In this document: piece after piece, positions 6,560-14,171 of the stretch
Layout: each line of letters starts with the position of its first letter
Position numbering within the stretch: the stretch's first letter is position 1
Origin: Bacteroidales bacterium UBA1180
GTDB taxonomy: Bacteria > Bacteroidota > Bacteroidia > Bacteroidales > Paludibacteraceae
Assembly: GCA_002310195.1 (NCBI GenBank)
Contig: DBYS01000022.1
Span: forward strand, 474-18,848
DNA length: 18,375 nucleotides
Direction of reading: 5' to 3'
The notes under the pieces: generated by a model
What the model saw: only the letters and a program-made list of their open reading frames with translations
The model's database searches: none
Told to the model about the DNA's origin: nothing
Position numbers and translations under genes: made by a program

Positions 6560-8836
6560 ATGAAACGCAACACTACCCTACTACTGACAATCGTCAGCCT
6601 GCTGATGGCTTTGCCATTGCGTGCACAAGTGTACCTCGATCAGAGCGCTCCAATAGAGCAGCGCGTCGAAGATGCGCTCAGCCGTATGACGCTCAGCGAG
6701 AAGATTGCCATCATCCATGCGCAGAGTAAGTTTTCATCGCCCGGCGTGGCGCGACTGGGTATACCCGGATTGTGGTGCACCGACGGCCCGCACGGCATAC
6801 GTGCCGAGGTGAAGTGGGACGAGTGGGATCAGGCCGGCTGGACGAACGACAGCTGCATGGCTTTTCCTACACTGACCTGTCTGGCTGCTACGTGGAATAC
6901 CGAGATGTCACACCTCTACGGCCGTAGCATAGGCGAAGAAGCGCTGTACCGCGGCAAGAACGTGCTGCTCGGACCGGGCGTGAACATCTACCGCACACCG
7001 CTCAACGGACGAAACTTCGAATATATGGGCGAAGACCCTTGCCTGTCAGCCACCATGGTTGTGCCGTACGTTAGAGGCGTGCAGCAGAACGGCGTTGCCA
7101 CCTGCGTCAAGCATTTTGCTCTGAACAATCAGGAGGATGGTCGGCATGTGGTGAACGTCAGTCTGAGCGACCGTGCGCTGTACGAGATCTATCTGCCGGC
7201 ATTCAAAGCTGCCGTGCAGCAGGGACAGTCGTGGAGCATAATGGGTGCGTACAATCGCATATGGGGACAATATGCCTGCCATAACCACCGATTGCTGGTG
7301 GATATACTGCGCGGCGAATGGGGATTTGACGGAGCGGTTATATCCGACTGGGGAGGCGTGAGCAATACCGACGAGGCTATACGCAACGGTTTGGATCTGG
7401 AGTTCGGTTCGTGGACTGACGGACTGACCGAAGGACGCTCGAACTCCTACGACTATTATTATCTCGCCAATCCCTACCTGAAAAAGATTCAGAACGGAGA
7501 AGTTGGAACGCAGGAACTGGATGACAAAGTGCGTAATGTGCTGCGACTGATCTTCCGTACATCGATGAATCCGAACAAAGGTTTTGGTTCGCTCTGCTCA
7601 GATGCACATGCCAAGGCTGCGCGTGAGATTGCAGGCGAAGGTATAGTACTGCTCAAGAACGATGCGGTGGGCAAAAAGAAAGCCGCACAACCTGTTCTGC
7701 CGATAACTGCCGACAAACGAACAATCCTCGTGGTGGGCGAGAATGCTATCAAACAGATGACGGTAGGCGGCGGCTCCAGTTCGCTGAAGGCTAAATATGA
7801 GATATCGCCGCTGCAAGGCATACGTGAGCGTGCCGCACTGAACAATGCCGAAGTTCGATACGTGCGCGGATATGTGGGAGATATAGGCGGCGAGTACAAC
7901 GGTGTAACCACCGGTCAGGATCTGCGCGACAACCGCACACCGGCTCAACTGACAGAAGAGGCGGTGAACGCGGCCAAAGAGGCTGATGTAGTTCTTTTCA
8001 TAGGCGGACTGAACAAAGCCGATCATCAGGATTCAGAGAGTTACGACCGCTTGCAGTACAATCTGCCGTATGGTCAGGACGAACTGATTAGCGCGCTGAG
8101 CAAGGCGAACAAGAATCTGGCTGTAGTCATATTGAGCGGCAACGCGTATGCTATGCCTTGGCTACAGGATGTGCCGGCACTGGTACAAGCGTGGTTCAAC
8201 GGCTCGGAGACAGGTCACGCTCTGGCCGACGTGCTGTTCGGCGACGTTAATCCTTCGGGACACCTGCCGTTTACTATCATGCCTGCATTGGAGGATTATC
8301 CGGCGCATCAGTACGGAGCAGAGGCTTATCCGGGCGTAAACAACGAGGTGGAATATAAAGAGGATATATTTGTAGGCTATCGATACGCTGACCTGTACGG
8401 ACAGAAGAAACCTGTTCGTTACACCGCTGACGGGCGCGAGTTCAGTATCAATCCGCCGAAGCATAAACCGCTGTTTGCCTTTGGCCACGGACTGAGTTAT
8501 ACGACCTTCGAACTGAGTCAGCCAAAATTGGCTGACGGTGTAGTCAGCATCCGCATCAAGAACACCGGTTCACGCGAAGGCAAGCAGGTTGTGCAACTCT
8601 ATGTGGCTCCGCGCAAGTCCGGTGTGGTACGGCCGAAGAAGGAACTCAAACAGTTCTGCAAAGTTGAACTGGAGCCCGGACAAAAGGCCGGTGTGTCATT
8701 CGAACTCAAGGACGATATGTTCTGCTACTTTGACGCCGGGAAACACGAATGGGTATTGGACAAAGGTACGTACGATATATATATCGGCACTTCGTCCGAC
8801 AATCTTCAAACGAAAATCGAATATACTGTCAAATAA
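6560..8836 (+). CDS. Secreted glycoside hydrolase family 3 (beta-glucosidase-like)
   Basis: 758 residues. A signal peptide (about 1-22, MKRNTTLLLTIVSLLMALPL then RAQ) sends it to the periplasm or surface. The N-terminal TIM barrel carries CTDGPHGIR, NGRNFEYMGEDP, K184-H185 in VKHFALNNQE and VISDWGG with the nucleophile Asp263. The second domain follows (GIVLLKND, VVGENA, GGGSSS, VLFIGGLN, YAMPWLQDVPALVQAWFNG, NPSGHLPFT) with YKEDIFVGYRYAD, and the C-terminal fibronectin III-like domain includes FGHGLSYTTFE and VVQLYVAP. GH3 enzymes release terminal beta-linked sugars with retention; the exact substrate (glucoside, xyloside) cannot be read off. No SusC/SusD or polysaccharide-utilisation regulators are nearby, so it is not part of a visible PUL. 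The DUF2147 gene begins on the base after its stop. Confidence 0.93.
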   Translation: MKRNTTLLLTIVSLLMALPLRAQVYLDQSAPIEQRVEDALSRMTLSEKIAIIHAQSKFSSPGVARLGIPGLWCTDGPHGIRAEVKWDEWDQAGWTNDSCMAFPTLTCLAATWNTEMSHLYGRSIGEEALYRGKNVLLGPGVNIYRTPLNGRNFEYMGEDPCLSATMVVPYVRGVQQNGVATCVKHFALNNQEDGRHVVNVSLSDRALYEIYLPAFKAAVQQGQSWSIMGAYNRIWGQYACHNHRLLVDILRGEWGFDGAVISDWGGVSNTDEAIRNGLDLEFGSWTDGLTEGRSNSYDYYYLANPYLKKIQNGEVGTQELDDKVRNVLRLIFRTSMNPNKGFGSLCSDAHAKAAREIAGEGIVLLKNDAVGKKKAAQPVLPITADKRTILVVGENAIKQMTVGGGSSSLKAKYEISPLQGIRERAALNNAEVRYVRGYVGDIGGEYNGVTTGQDLRDNRTPAQLTEEAVNAAKEADVVLFIGGLNKADHQDSESYDRLQYNLPYGQDELISALSKANKNLAVVILSGNAYAMPWLQDVPALVQAWFNGSETGHALADVLFGDVNPSGHLPFTIMPALEDYPAHQYGAEAYPGVNNEVEYKEDIFVGYRYADLYGQKKPVRYTADGREFSINPPKHKPLFAFGHGLSYTTFELSQPKLADGVVSIRIKNTGSREGKQVVQLYVAPRKSGVVRPKKELKQFCKVELEPGQKAGVSFELKDDMFCYFDAGKHEWVLDKGTYDIYIGTSSDNLQTKIEYTVK

Positions 8837-9265
8837 ATGAAAAAGATTGTTTTTCTACTATCCGCCATGCTGCTGACTATCGGTCTGCAGGCGCAAAATA
8901 CTATCGTAGGTGACTGGATGACCGTGGATGACAAGACCGGTGACAACTATTCCGTTGTTACCATCTATCAGGAGAGCGACGGTCTGTATTACGGCAAGAT
9001 CAGCAAGATCTTGATGGGTCCGCAGGATTACACATGTACCCTGTGCGAGGGCCAGGACAAGGATGCTCCTGTGCTGGGGATGGTAATCATCCGCGGTATG
9101 CACATGGAGAAAGGCGAACTGCGCGGAGGCAAGGTGCTTGACCCGAATAACGGCAAGTTCTATTACGGCAAGATCTACCTGAAGAACGGCAAGCTCGTGC
9201 TGCGCGGATCGCTGGACAAACTCGGAGTGTTCGGACGTAACCAGACTTGGATACCGGCGAAATAG
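8837..9265 (+). CDS. DUF2147 family secreted protein
   Basis: 142 residues with a signal peptide (MKKIVFLLSAMLLTIGLQAQ). The mature part has the DUF2147 pattern: IVGDWMTVDDKTGDNYSVV, IYQESDGLYYGKISKIL, a CTLC pair in YTCTLCEGQDKDAPVLGM, GELRGGKVLDPNNGKFYYGK and LRGSLDKLGVFGRNQTW, a repeated beta-strand layout typical of small periplasmic barrels. Its molecular function is not known. The ATG follows the GH3 stop codon with no gap, so translation is probably coupled and co-expression is near certain. The two Cys of CTLC could form a disulfide or bind a metal; that is an inference. Confidence 0.9.
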   Translation: MKKIVFLLSAMLLTIGLQAQNTIVGDWMTVDDKTGDNYSVVTIYQESDGLYYGKISKILMGPQDYTCTLCEGQDKDAPVLGMVIIRGMHMEKGELRGGKVLDPNNGKFYYGKIYLKNGKLVLRGSLDKLGVFGRNQTWIPAK

Positions 9266-9307
9266 TTTGGAGTTAGCGCCCTGCGGGCTGTTTAGAGTTT
9301 AGAGTAA
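9266..9307. repeat. Intergenic repeat-like spacer with GC hairpin and GTTTAGA direct repeat
   Basis: The 42-base gap between the DUF2147 and Dus genes holds the small dyad GCCC-TGC-GGGC flanked by TTTGGAGTTAG on the left and GTTTAGAGTTTAGAG (the 7-mer GTTTAGA twice) on the right. It has no T-run, so it is a poor terminator. The style resembles dispersed short intergenic repeats I associate with Bacteroidales genomes; dispersal cannot be tested here. Confidence 0.4.
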
Positions 9308-10333
9308 TTGAAGGAGAGACCGTTATACCTGGCGCCGATGGAGGATGTGACCGACCCGGCATTCCGATTGCTGTGCAAGCGATTCGGAGCGGACAGGGTA
9401 TATACGGAATTCGTCAATGCCGATGCAATCGTTCGTGACGTAGCCTCCACGATGCGCAAACTTCGCATCAACGATGCCGAGCGACCGGTAGCGATACAGA
9501 TATACGGACGTGAACCCGAGTCGATGGCCGATGCAGCTCGAATAGTGGAGCAGGCCAAGCCTGATATAATCGACATCAATTTCGGCTGTCCGGTCAAGAA
9601 AGTGGCCGTGAAAGGTGCCGGAGCAGGGCTATTGCGCGATGTGCCTAAGATGCTGGACATAACCCGTGCTGTGGTTAGCGCCGTTAAGACGCCTGTGACG
9701 GTCAAGACGCGTTTGGGCTGGGAAGACAAATTGCTATATCTCGACGACGGCACGCCGTTCATAGTCGATCTGGCTGAAAGATTGCAGGATTGCGGCATCA
9801 GCGAGATTGCCATACACGGGCGCACTCGTTCGCAGATGTATCGCGGTGAGGCTGACTGGACATTGATTGGAGCGGTCAAGAGCAATCCGAGGATGCATAT
9901 ACCGGTAATAGGTAACGGAGATATCACTACACCCGAGCGTGCCAAAGAGTGTTTTGACCGATACGGAGTGGATGCCGTGATGATTGGCAGGGCTACGTTC
10001 GGCTGCCCGTGGATATTTGAGGATATACGCTGTTATCTGGACGGCAAACCTCAACCGCAACGCACAATGGCGTGGTGCATGAACGTACTGAAGGAGCATG
10101 TGGATCGCAGTATAGATTGGGTGGGCGACGAGCGCAAAGGTATAGTGCACAGCCGCAGACATTTTGCGGCGAGCCCGATACTCAAAGGGCTGCCTAATTT
10201 CCGCCAGACACGTATCAGCCTGCTCCGCGCAGATACGCGTGATGAGGTGTTTGGTATAATGGATGATATAGTTCGCGACTTCGGTCCGCTGTTTGATAGT
10301 GGTGAATATGACAGTCAGTCAGTTTGTGGATAA
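9308..10333 (+). CDS. dus: tRNA-dihydrouridine synthase (Dus family, DusB-like)
   Basis: 341 residues, FMN-dependent reduction of uridines in the tRNA D-loop. Seen: YLAPMEDVTDPAFR (FMN-binding start), QIYGREPE, DINFGCPVKKV with the catalytic-position Cys94, GAGAGLLRD, VTVKTRLGW, IAIHGRTRSQMYRGEADW, PVIGNGDI and VMIGRATFGCPWIF, the full order of a Dus TIM barrel plus a helical C-terminal domain. The start must be the TTG at 9308: an in-frame TAA sits directly before it (9305-9307), and the next ATG would remove the conserved LAPM. It is part of the plus-strand run, and its last 26 bases overlap the transporter gene. DusB-like is chosen by general resemblance; the exact subfamily is not certain. 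Confidence 0.92.
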   Translation: MKERPLYLAPMEDVTDPAFRLLCKRFGADRVYTEFVNADAIVRDVASTMRKLRINDAERPVAIQIYGREPESMADAARIVEQAKPDIIDINFGCPVKKVAVKGAGAGLLRDVPKMLDITRAVVSAVKTPVTVKTRLGWEDKLLYLDDGTPFIVDLAERLQDCGISEIAIHGRTRSQMYRGEADWTLIGAVKSNPRMHIPVIGNGDITTPERAKECFDRYGVDAVMIGRATFGCPWIFEDIRCYLDGKPQPQRTMAWCMNVLKEHVDRSIDWVGDERKGIVHSRRHFAASPILKGLPNFRQTRISLLRADTRDEVFGIMDDIVRDFGPLFDSGEYDSQSVCG

Positions 10334-11336
10334 GTATGCTTTGGTGCTGTCGATGGTGATCGGTGCAGCAGGATTCTCGCTGTTCCGGCATCTCACGCCC
10401 ATCTTGCCACCGATGATTGGGCTGATGCTGTTCTTCACGTTCTGCAAGGTCAACCCTTTGGATCTGCGATTGCATGCCTGGCATTGGGTTGTTCTGGTCA
10501 CACAGATGGCACTGACGGCTGGTTCGTATTACGGCAGTGTGGCGTTGTGCCGATACTGCGGTGTAGGGATTGAAGATACGGCTATAATCAGTCAGGGACT
10601 GATGGTATGTTTTATTATGCCTACCGCCACTGCGGCACCTATTATTGCCGGCAAGTTGGGCGGCAGCATACAGAACCTGACGGCGTTTACGCTGCTGAGC
10701 AATGCGGTTACGGCAATTGTTGTGCCGGCGTTCTTCCCGTTGGTTCATCCCGACGGACAGATGGCGTTTCTGACCGAGATGTGGCTTATCTTGCGTCGTG
10801 TAGCACCGTTGTTGCTGTTCCCGTTCCTTGCCGCTTGGGCGATGAGGCTGATATACGACGGCTGGCAGCGGCACAAGGGTTCCGACAAGCGGTTCACCCT
10901 TGCGCGTGCGTGGGCGCAAGTGCCTTTCTATCTTTGGGCAGGCACGCTAACCATACTTACGGGCGATATCACGTACACATTGCTGCATGCCGAGTATAGT
11001 TGGTGGGCTTTGGCAGTATTGTTCGCAGGTTCGCTGATCGCCTGCCTGGCGCAATACTTTATCGGTAGGGGAATAGGTTACCACCTGCCCGCACCGAGCA
11101 AGGGTAAGGAATATCAGGATGTGGTGATCAATCCCGCTGCCGTGCCTACGACTATGGCGGGCGTGAGCCGCATCACAGCAGGTCAGGCTTTCGGGCAGAA
11201 GAATACTACGCTGGGCATTTGGATGTGTCAGGTGTTCCTCAATCCGCTCAGCGCTATTGGCCCGGCAGCATACATCATCTGGCAGAACGCGTTTAACTCC
11301 GCGCAGTTGTATAGCGCGGCAAATGTGAAACAGTGA
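10308..11336 (+). CDS. BASS-type (bile acid:sodium symporter-like) membrane transporter
   Basis: 342 residues from the ATG at 10308; a TTG at 10293 would add five residues but is less likely. About nine or ten hydrophobic segments span the length (for example VLSMVIGAAGFSLF, ILPPMIGLMLFFTF, VLVTQMALTAGSYYGSVAL, VCFIMPTATAAPIIAGKLGG, WWALAVLFAGSLIACLAQYF). The repeated polar breaks inside helices, notably MPTATAAPI and the later VPTTMAGVSRITAGQAFGQKNTTLG, are typical of the SBF/BASS fold, where they form the ion- and substrate-binding crossover. The transported compound cannot be deduced. It overlaps the end of the Dus gene by 26 bases, and its stop overlaps the GTG start of the next gene, so translation is probably coupled. 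Confidence 0.78.
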   Translation: MTVSQFVDKYALVLSMVIGAAGFSLFRHLTPILPPMIGLMLFFTFCKVNPLDLRLHAWHWVVLVTQMALTAGSYYGSVALCRYCGVGIEDTAIISQGLMVCFIMPTATAAPIIAGKLGGSIQNLTAFTLLSNAVTAIVVPAFFPLVHPDGQMAFLTEMWLILRRVAPLLLFPFLAAWAMRLIYDGWQRHKGSDKRFTLARAWAQVPFYLWAGTLTILTGDITYTLLHAEYSWWALAVLFAGSLIACLAQYFIGRGIGYHLPAPSKGKEYQDVVINPAAVPTTMAGVSRITAGQAFGQKNTTLGIWMCQVFLNPLSAIGPAAYIIWQNAFNSAQLYSAANVKQ

Positions 11337-12271
11337 AAGAGATTCGAATCATATCACCTGCAGGGGCACTGGATGCCTCGCTGATTGAGCAGGCAGCCGC
11401 ACGGCTTCGGTCGGAAGGTTACAGTGTGAGCATTGCTCCGCATGCTTGCGGACGTTACGGACGATTTGCAGCATGCGCCGAGGAGCGTGCTGCCGATGCT
11501 GTGGATGCACTGACAGACAAGAATGTCGGCCTGGTACTTTGCTCGCGCGGAGGCTACGGCATGCAGCAGATCATTGACAGTATTGAGCGTGGTGTGCTTG
11601 AGCATACGTACAACGGGGCGCCGGTATGCGGATTTTCGGACATCACGGAGTTACACCAACTGATTGCCCGACTGGGCGGAGCGTCGATACACGGCATCAT
11701 GTGCAAACCTATAGCCACCCTGCCTGCCGATGCCGAACCGTGGCAAGCGCTGCTGCGGATGTTACGCGGCGAAGCATGCGTGTATGAGACTGAACCATCG
11801 CCGCTGAACAAGACCGGTGAGACGACGGGTGTGCTGCGCGGCGGGAACATGGCCGTGCTGTGCGGACTGAGCGGAACGCCTTACGACATCCGCCTGAGCA
11901 TAGAGCGCGACAGAGAGGAAGGCAAGAAAACGGTCCTGTTTATAGAAGAGGTAGGAGAACCGCACTACAAGATCGACCGGATGATGCACCAGTTGCGTCT
12001 AAGCGGTGTGTTGGAGGCAGTGAGCGGCGTGATCATCGGACAGTTTGCCGACTGCGATGATGATCCGGAGATGGGTTGCACGCTGCAGGAGAGTATAGCC
12101 GGTGTGCTGAAAGATTACGATTGTCCACAACTGTTCGGTTTTCCGGCAGGACATGTGACGCACAATATGCCGTTGCCGTTCGGGATGCCGGTGACACTGA
12201 CAGTCACAAAAAAAGCAGGCCGTGTGACCTGCTCAGCGCTCCCTCTAGGACTTGAACCTAGGACCCCCTGA
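11333..12271 (+). CDS. ldcA: LD-carboxypeptidase (S66 family), 3' end overlapping tRNA-Asn
   Basis: 312 residues with a GTG start that overlaps the preceding stop (GTGA at 11333-11336). The enzyme removes the terminal D-Ala from recycled muropeptide tetrapeptides. The catalytic triad is in place: Ser102 in CGFSDIT, Glu205 in LFIEEVGEPHYKIDR and His274 in GFPAGHVTHNMP. CSRGGYGMQQI (70-80) and RGGNMAVL are further family motifs. No signal peptide is seen, so it is cytoplasmic, as expected for peptidoglycan recycling. The oddity is the end: residues about 292-300 are encoded on the strand opposite the tRNA-Asn terminator, and the last 11 (ALPLGLEPRTP) opposite the tRNA itself. The family core is complete by about FGMPVTLTV, so the tail is an extension without a native stop codon. 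No terminator for the plus strand was found. Confidence 0.92.
   Translation: MKEIRIISPAGALDASLIEQAAARLRSEGYSVSIAPHACGRYGRFAACAEERAADAVDALTDKNVGLVLCSRGGYGMQQIIDSIERGVLEHTYNGAPVCGFSDITELHQLIARLGGASIHGIMCKPIATLPADAEPWQALLRMLRGEACVYETEPSPLNKTGETTGVLRGGNMAVLCGLSGTPYDIRLSIERDREEGKKTVLFIEEVGEPHYKIDRMMHQLRLSGVLEAVSGVIIGQFADCDDDPEMGCTLQESIAGVLKDYDCPQLFGFPAGHVTHNMPLPFGMPVTLTVTKKAGRVTCSALPLGLEPRTP
12208..12233 (-). terminator. Rho-independent terminator of tRNA-Asn, inside ldcA
   Basis: Stem AGCAGG (12214-12219) pairs with CCTGCT (12228-12233) around an 8-base loop. On the minus strand it runs into seven T (complement of A at 12208-12214). It is just downstream of the tRNA 3' end and entirely inside the ldcA reading frame of the other strand. 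Confidence 0.8.
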
Positions 12272-12310
12272 TTAACAGTCAGATGCTCTAACCGACTGAG
12301 CTAAGGAAGC
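12237..12310 (-). tRNA. tRNA-Asn (anticodon GTT)
   Basis: 74 bases. Acceptor GCTTCCT pairs with AGGGAGC (one T-G pair) with discriminator G. D-arm AGCTCAGTCGGTTAGAGC, anticodon stem-loop TCTGACTGTTAATCAGG with loop CTGTTAA (anticodon GTT), and T-arm CTAGG-TTCAAGT-CCTAG are complete. CCA is not encoded. It has its own promoter (12330-12361) and terminator (12208-12233). Its last 35 bases are antisense to the end of ldcA. Confidence 0.95.
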
Positions 12311-12329
12311 ATTTTGCTCAAAGCGGGTG

Positions 12330-12361
12330 CAAAGATACAACATTTTTTTGATATATGCAAA
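12330..12361 (-). promoter_or_regulatory. Bacteroidota-type promoter for tRNA-Asn
   Basis: Minus strand TTTG (12361-12358), 20-base spacer, TATCTTTG (12337-12330), about 20 bases before the mature tRNA. The rest of the 12311-12412 gap is AT-rich; no equally good plus-strand promoter for the 12413 gene was found in it. Confidence 0.78.
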
Positions 12362-12412
12362 TTTTTTGCAAAAAAAATGACCATAAAAGCGAAAAATATT
12401 AATTTTTAACAT

Positions 12413-13414
12413 ATGAAACGTATATTAGGTTTAGGAAACGCCCTTACGGACATGCTTATGCAGGTGTCGGAAGATGACCTGCGTGAACTGAACTTGCCCA
12501 AAGGCAGTATGAATCTGATTTCGATGGAGCAGGCACGCATGATCCAGATGCGTTTTGCTTCGGTACGCAAGCACATGGTAGCCGGCGGCTCGGCGGCAAA
12601 CACTATTGCTACTATCGCAGCCTTAGGCGGCAAGGCGGCATTCATCGGCAAAATAGGCTCGGACGAGGTTGGCGAGTTCTACCGCGATGATCTGGTCAAG
12701 AACGGTGTAAAACCGTTGCTACTGACGCATCCGCAACTGATGTCAGGTTGCTCGATCGTACTGATCACTCCCGACGGCGAGCGGACGTTCGCCACATATC
12801 TCGGTGCTTCGGCAGAGATGCAGGCCGACGATATAACCAAAGAGGCATTCGTGGGCTACGACATCTTCCACATCGAGGGTTACATGGTGCAGAATCATGC
12901 TTTGATCGAGAAAGCCATCCGTCTGGCGAAGGAGTCGGGATGTATGGTCAGCCTCGATCTGGCATCGTACAATGTGATCAACGAGAACCACTATTTCCTC
13001 AAGGAACTTGTGCGCCAATACGTGGATATCGTTTTTGCCAACGAAGACGAGAGCTTTGCCTATACGCATCTCAATCCCGAAGAATCGGTGGCAAAGATGG
13101 CTGCGGAGTGCGATATAGCCGTGGTGAAGGTCGGCAAACGCGGATCGTATGTTCAGCAGGGTGACCAGCGTTACCATATAGGTGCCATCACTACATCGTG
13201 TACCGACTCAACCGGCGCCGGTGACCTGTATGCCGGAGGATTCCTGCACGCATTGGCAGACGGCTTCGACATACACAAGTGCGGCGAGATCGGCACTATC
13301 GCTGCCGGACGAGTGGTTGAGGTAATCGGAACGAAACTGAGCGAGGAGAACTGGGACGAGATCCGCCGCATCTGCGCCCTTTATCGCGGATTCATGATGA
13401 AGTATACAGTTTGA
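12413..13414 (+). CDS. PfkB/ribokinase-family sugar or nucleoside kinase (adenosine kinase-like)
   Basis: 333 residues from the ATG at 12413. Seen: GLGNALTDMLMQV (N-terminal substrate region), AGGSAANTIATIAALGGKAAFIGKIGSDEVG (written here as the PfkB first signature, roughly residues 62-92), YMVQN, DLASYNVI, VFANEDESFA, VVKVGKRGSYV and the second signature DSTGAGDLYAGGFL with catalytic base Asp271 in GAGD. The family transfers ATP phosphate to the hydroxymethyl group of sugars or nucleosides. The N-terminal GNALTD and the GGSAANT form resemble adenosine kinase-like members, but the substrate is not certain. It is followed by plsC one base after the stop, so the two are co-transcribed, although no functional link is obvious. 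The promoter was not identified. Confidence 0.9.
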   Translation: MKRILGLGNALTDMLMQVSEDDLRELNLPKGSMNLISMEQARMIQMRFASVRKHMVAGGSAANTIATIAALGGKAAFIGKIGSDEVGEFYRDDLVKNGVKPLLLTHPQLMSGCSIVLITPDGERTFATYLGASAEMQADDITKEAFVGYDIFHIEGYMVQNHALIEKAIRLAKESGCMVSLDLASYNVINENHYFLKELVRQYVDIVFANEDESFAYTHLNPEESVAKMAAECDIAVVKVGKRGSYVQQGDQRYHIGAITTSCTDSTGAGDLYAGGFLHALADGFDIHKCGEIGTIAAGRVVEVIGTKLSEENWDEIRRICALYRGFMMKYTV

Positions 13415-13415
13415 T

Positions 13416-14132
13416 ATGAAAGTTCTCTACATCATCTACCAATATCTGATAGCTTTTCCGCTATTTGTGCTGATGACGCTGTTCTGCGCCATCTCGACCA
13501 TCATCTGCCAGCACTGGCGTAACAGTTGGTGGCTGCACGGGATACAAGCGTTCTGGTCGAAGTCGTTCTTCTATCTTTTGTTCCTGCCGGTACGTGTCAC
13601 CGGACTGGAGAACATCGACAGCCACACTTCGTACGTGTTCGTTGCCAACCATCAGTCGATCGCCGATGTGTTCCTTATCTACGGTTGGCTGCCTGTGATC
13701 TTCAAGTGGCTGATGAAAGCCGAGATCCGCAAGATCCCGTTCGTGGGTACTGCCTGCAAGGCTGCCGGACATATATTCGTCAAGCGCGGCAATACGGCAG
13801 CTGCCGTACAGTCGATGCGCGAGGCGGAGCAAGTGCTGCACGATGGAGTTTGTACGGTCATCTTCCCCGAAGGCACCCGTTCGGCTGACGGACAGGTCGG
13901 ACGCTTCAAACGCGGTGCGCTGCAGATAGCGCTGGATCTGAAACTGCCAATCGTACCAATCTCGCTATCAGGCTGCTATGAGGTGATGAACAAACGCGAG
14001 TTCTATGCCCATCATCATCCCGTGCACATGCATGTAGGCAAACCGATAGATATCTCTACCCTGGCAGAGGAAGATGTGCAGCAAGCCATCGAAGATCTGC
14101 GTCAGGCAGTGATCAACGGTCTGGACAAGTAA
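13416..14132 (+). CDS. plsC: 1-acyl-sn-glycerol-3-phosphate acyltransferase
   Basis: 238 residues. The N-terminus is a hydrophobic membrane anchor (LYIIYQYLIAFPLFVLMTLF), followed by a further apolar stretch (FWSKSFFYLLFLPV). The acyltransferase active-site box NHQSIAD (H79-x4-D84) and the substrate-binding FPEGTRS (150-156) are present in the usual order, with GHIFVKRG and LPIVPISLSG between and after. PlsC acylates lysophosphatidic acid to phosphatidic acid in the inner membrane, using acyl-ACP or acyl-CoA. The length is normal for the family. It starts one base after the kinase stop and ends at a bidirectional terminator shared with mpl. Confidence 0.92.
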   Translation: MKVLYIIYQYLIAFPLFVLMTLFCAISTIICQHWRNSWWLHGIQAFWSKSFFYLLFLPVRVTGLENIDSHTSYVFVANHQSIADVFLIYGWLPVIFKWLMKAEIRKIPFVGTACKAAGHIFVKRGNTAAAVQSMREAEQVLHDGVCTVIFPEGTRSADGQVGRFKRGALQIALDLKLPIVPISLSGCYEVMNKREFYAHHHPVHMHVGKPIDISTLAEEDVQQAIEDLRQAVINGLDK

Positions 14133-14168
14133 AAAGAAACGCCGCTACTCACTCGGGTAGCGGCGTTT
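14131..14168. terminator. Bidirectional Rho-independent terminator between plsC and mpl
   Basis: A perfect 12-bp stem, AAACGCCGCTAC (14137-14148) with GTAGCGGCGTTT (14157-14168), closes an 8-base loop. An A-rich left flank (14131-14136) gives a U-rich tail for the minus strand, while the plus strand has the TTT at the stem end followed by GATTTATCC. It sits exactly between the two convergent stop codons. Confidence 0.88.
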
Positions 14169-14171
14169 GAT

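Noticed and set aside
9275..9291. Hairpin GCCC-TGC-GGGC as a terminator after the DUF2147 gene
   Set aside because: The stem is only 4 bp and no T-run follows on either strand.
9292..9945. 217-codon minus-strand open frame
   Set aside because: Opposite the Dus gene, Ser/Arg-rich, no motif.
10215..10919. 234-codon minus-strand open frame
   Set aside because: Opposite the Dus end and the transporter; His/Gln/Arg-rich composition typical of antisense reading.
12338..12412. Possible plus-strand promoter for the PfkB kinase (TAATTTTT at 12400-12407)
   Set aside because: One mismatch, no TTG 20 bases upstream, and only five bases from the ATG.
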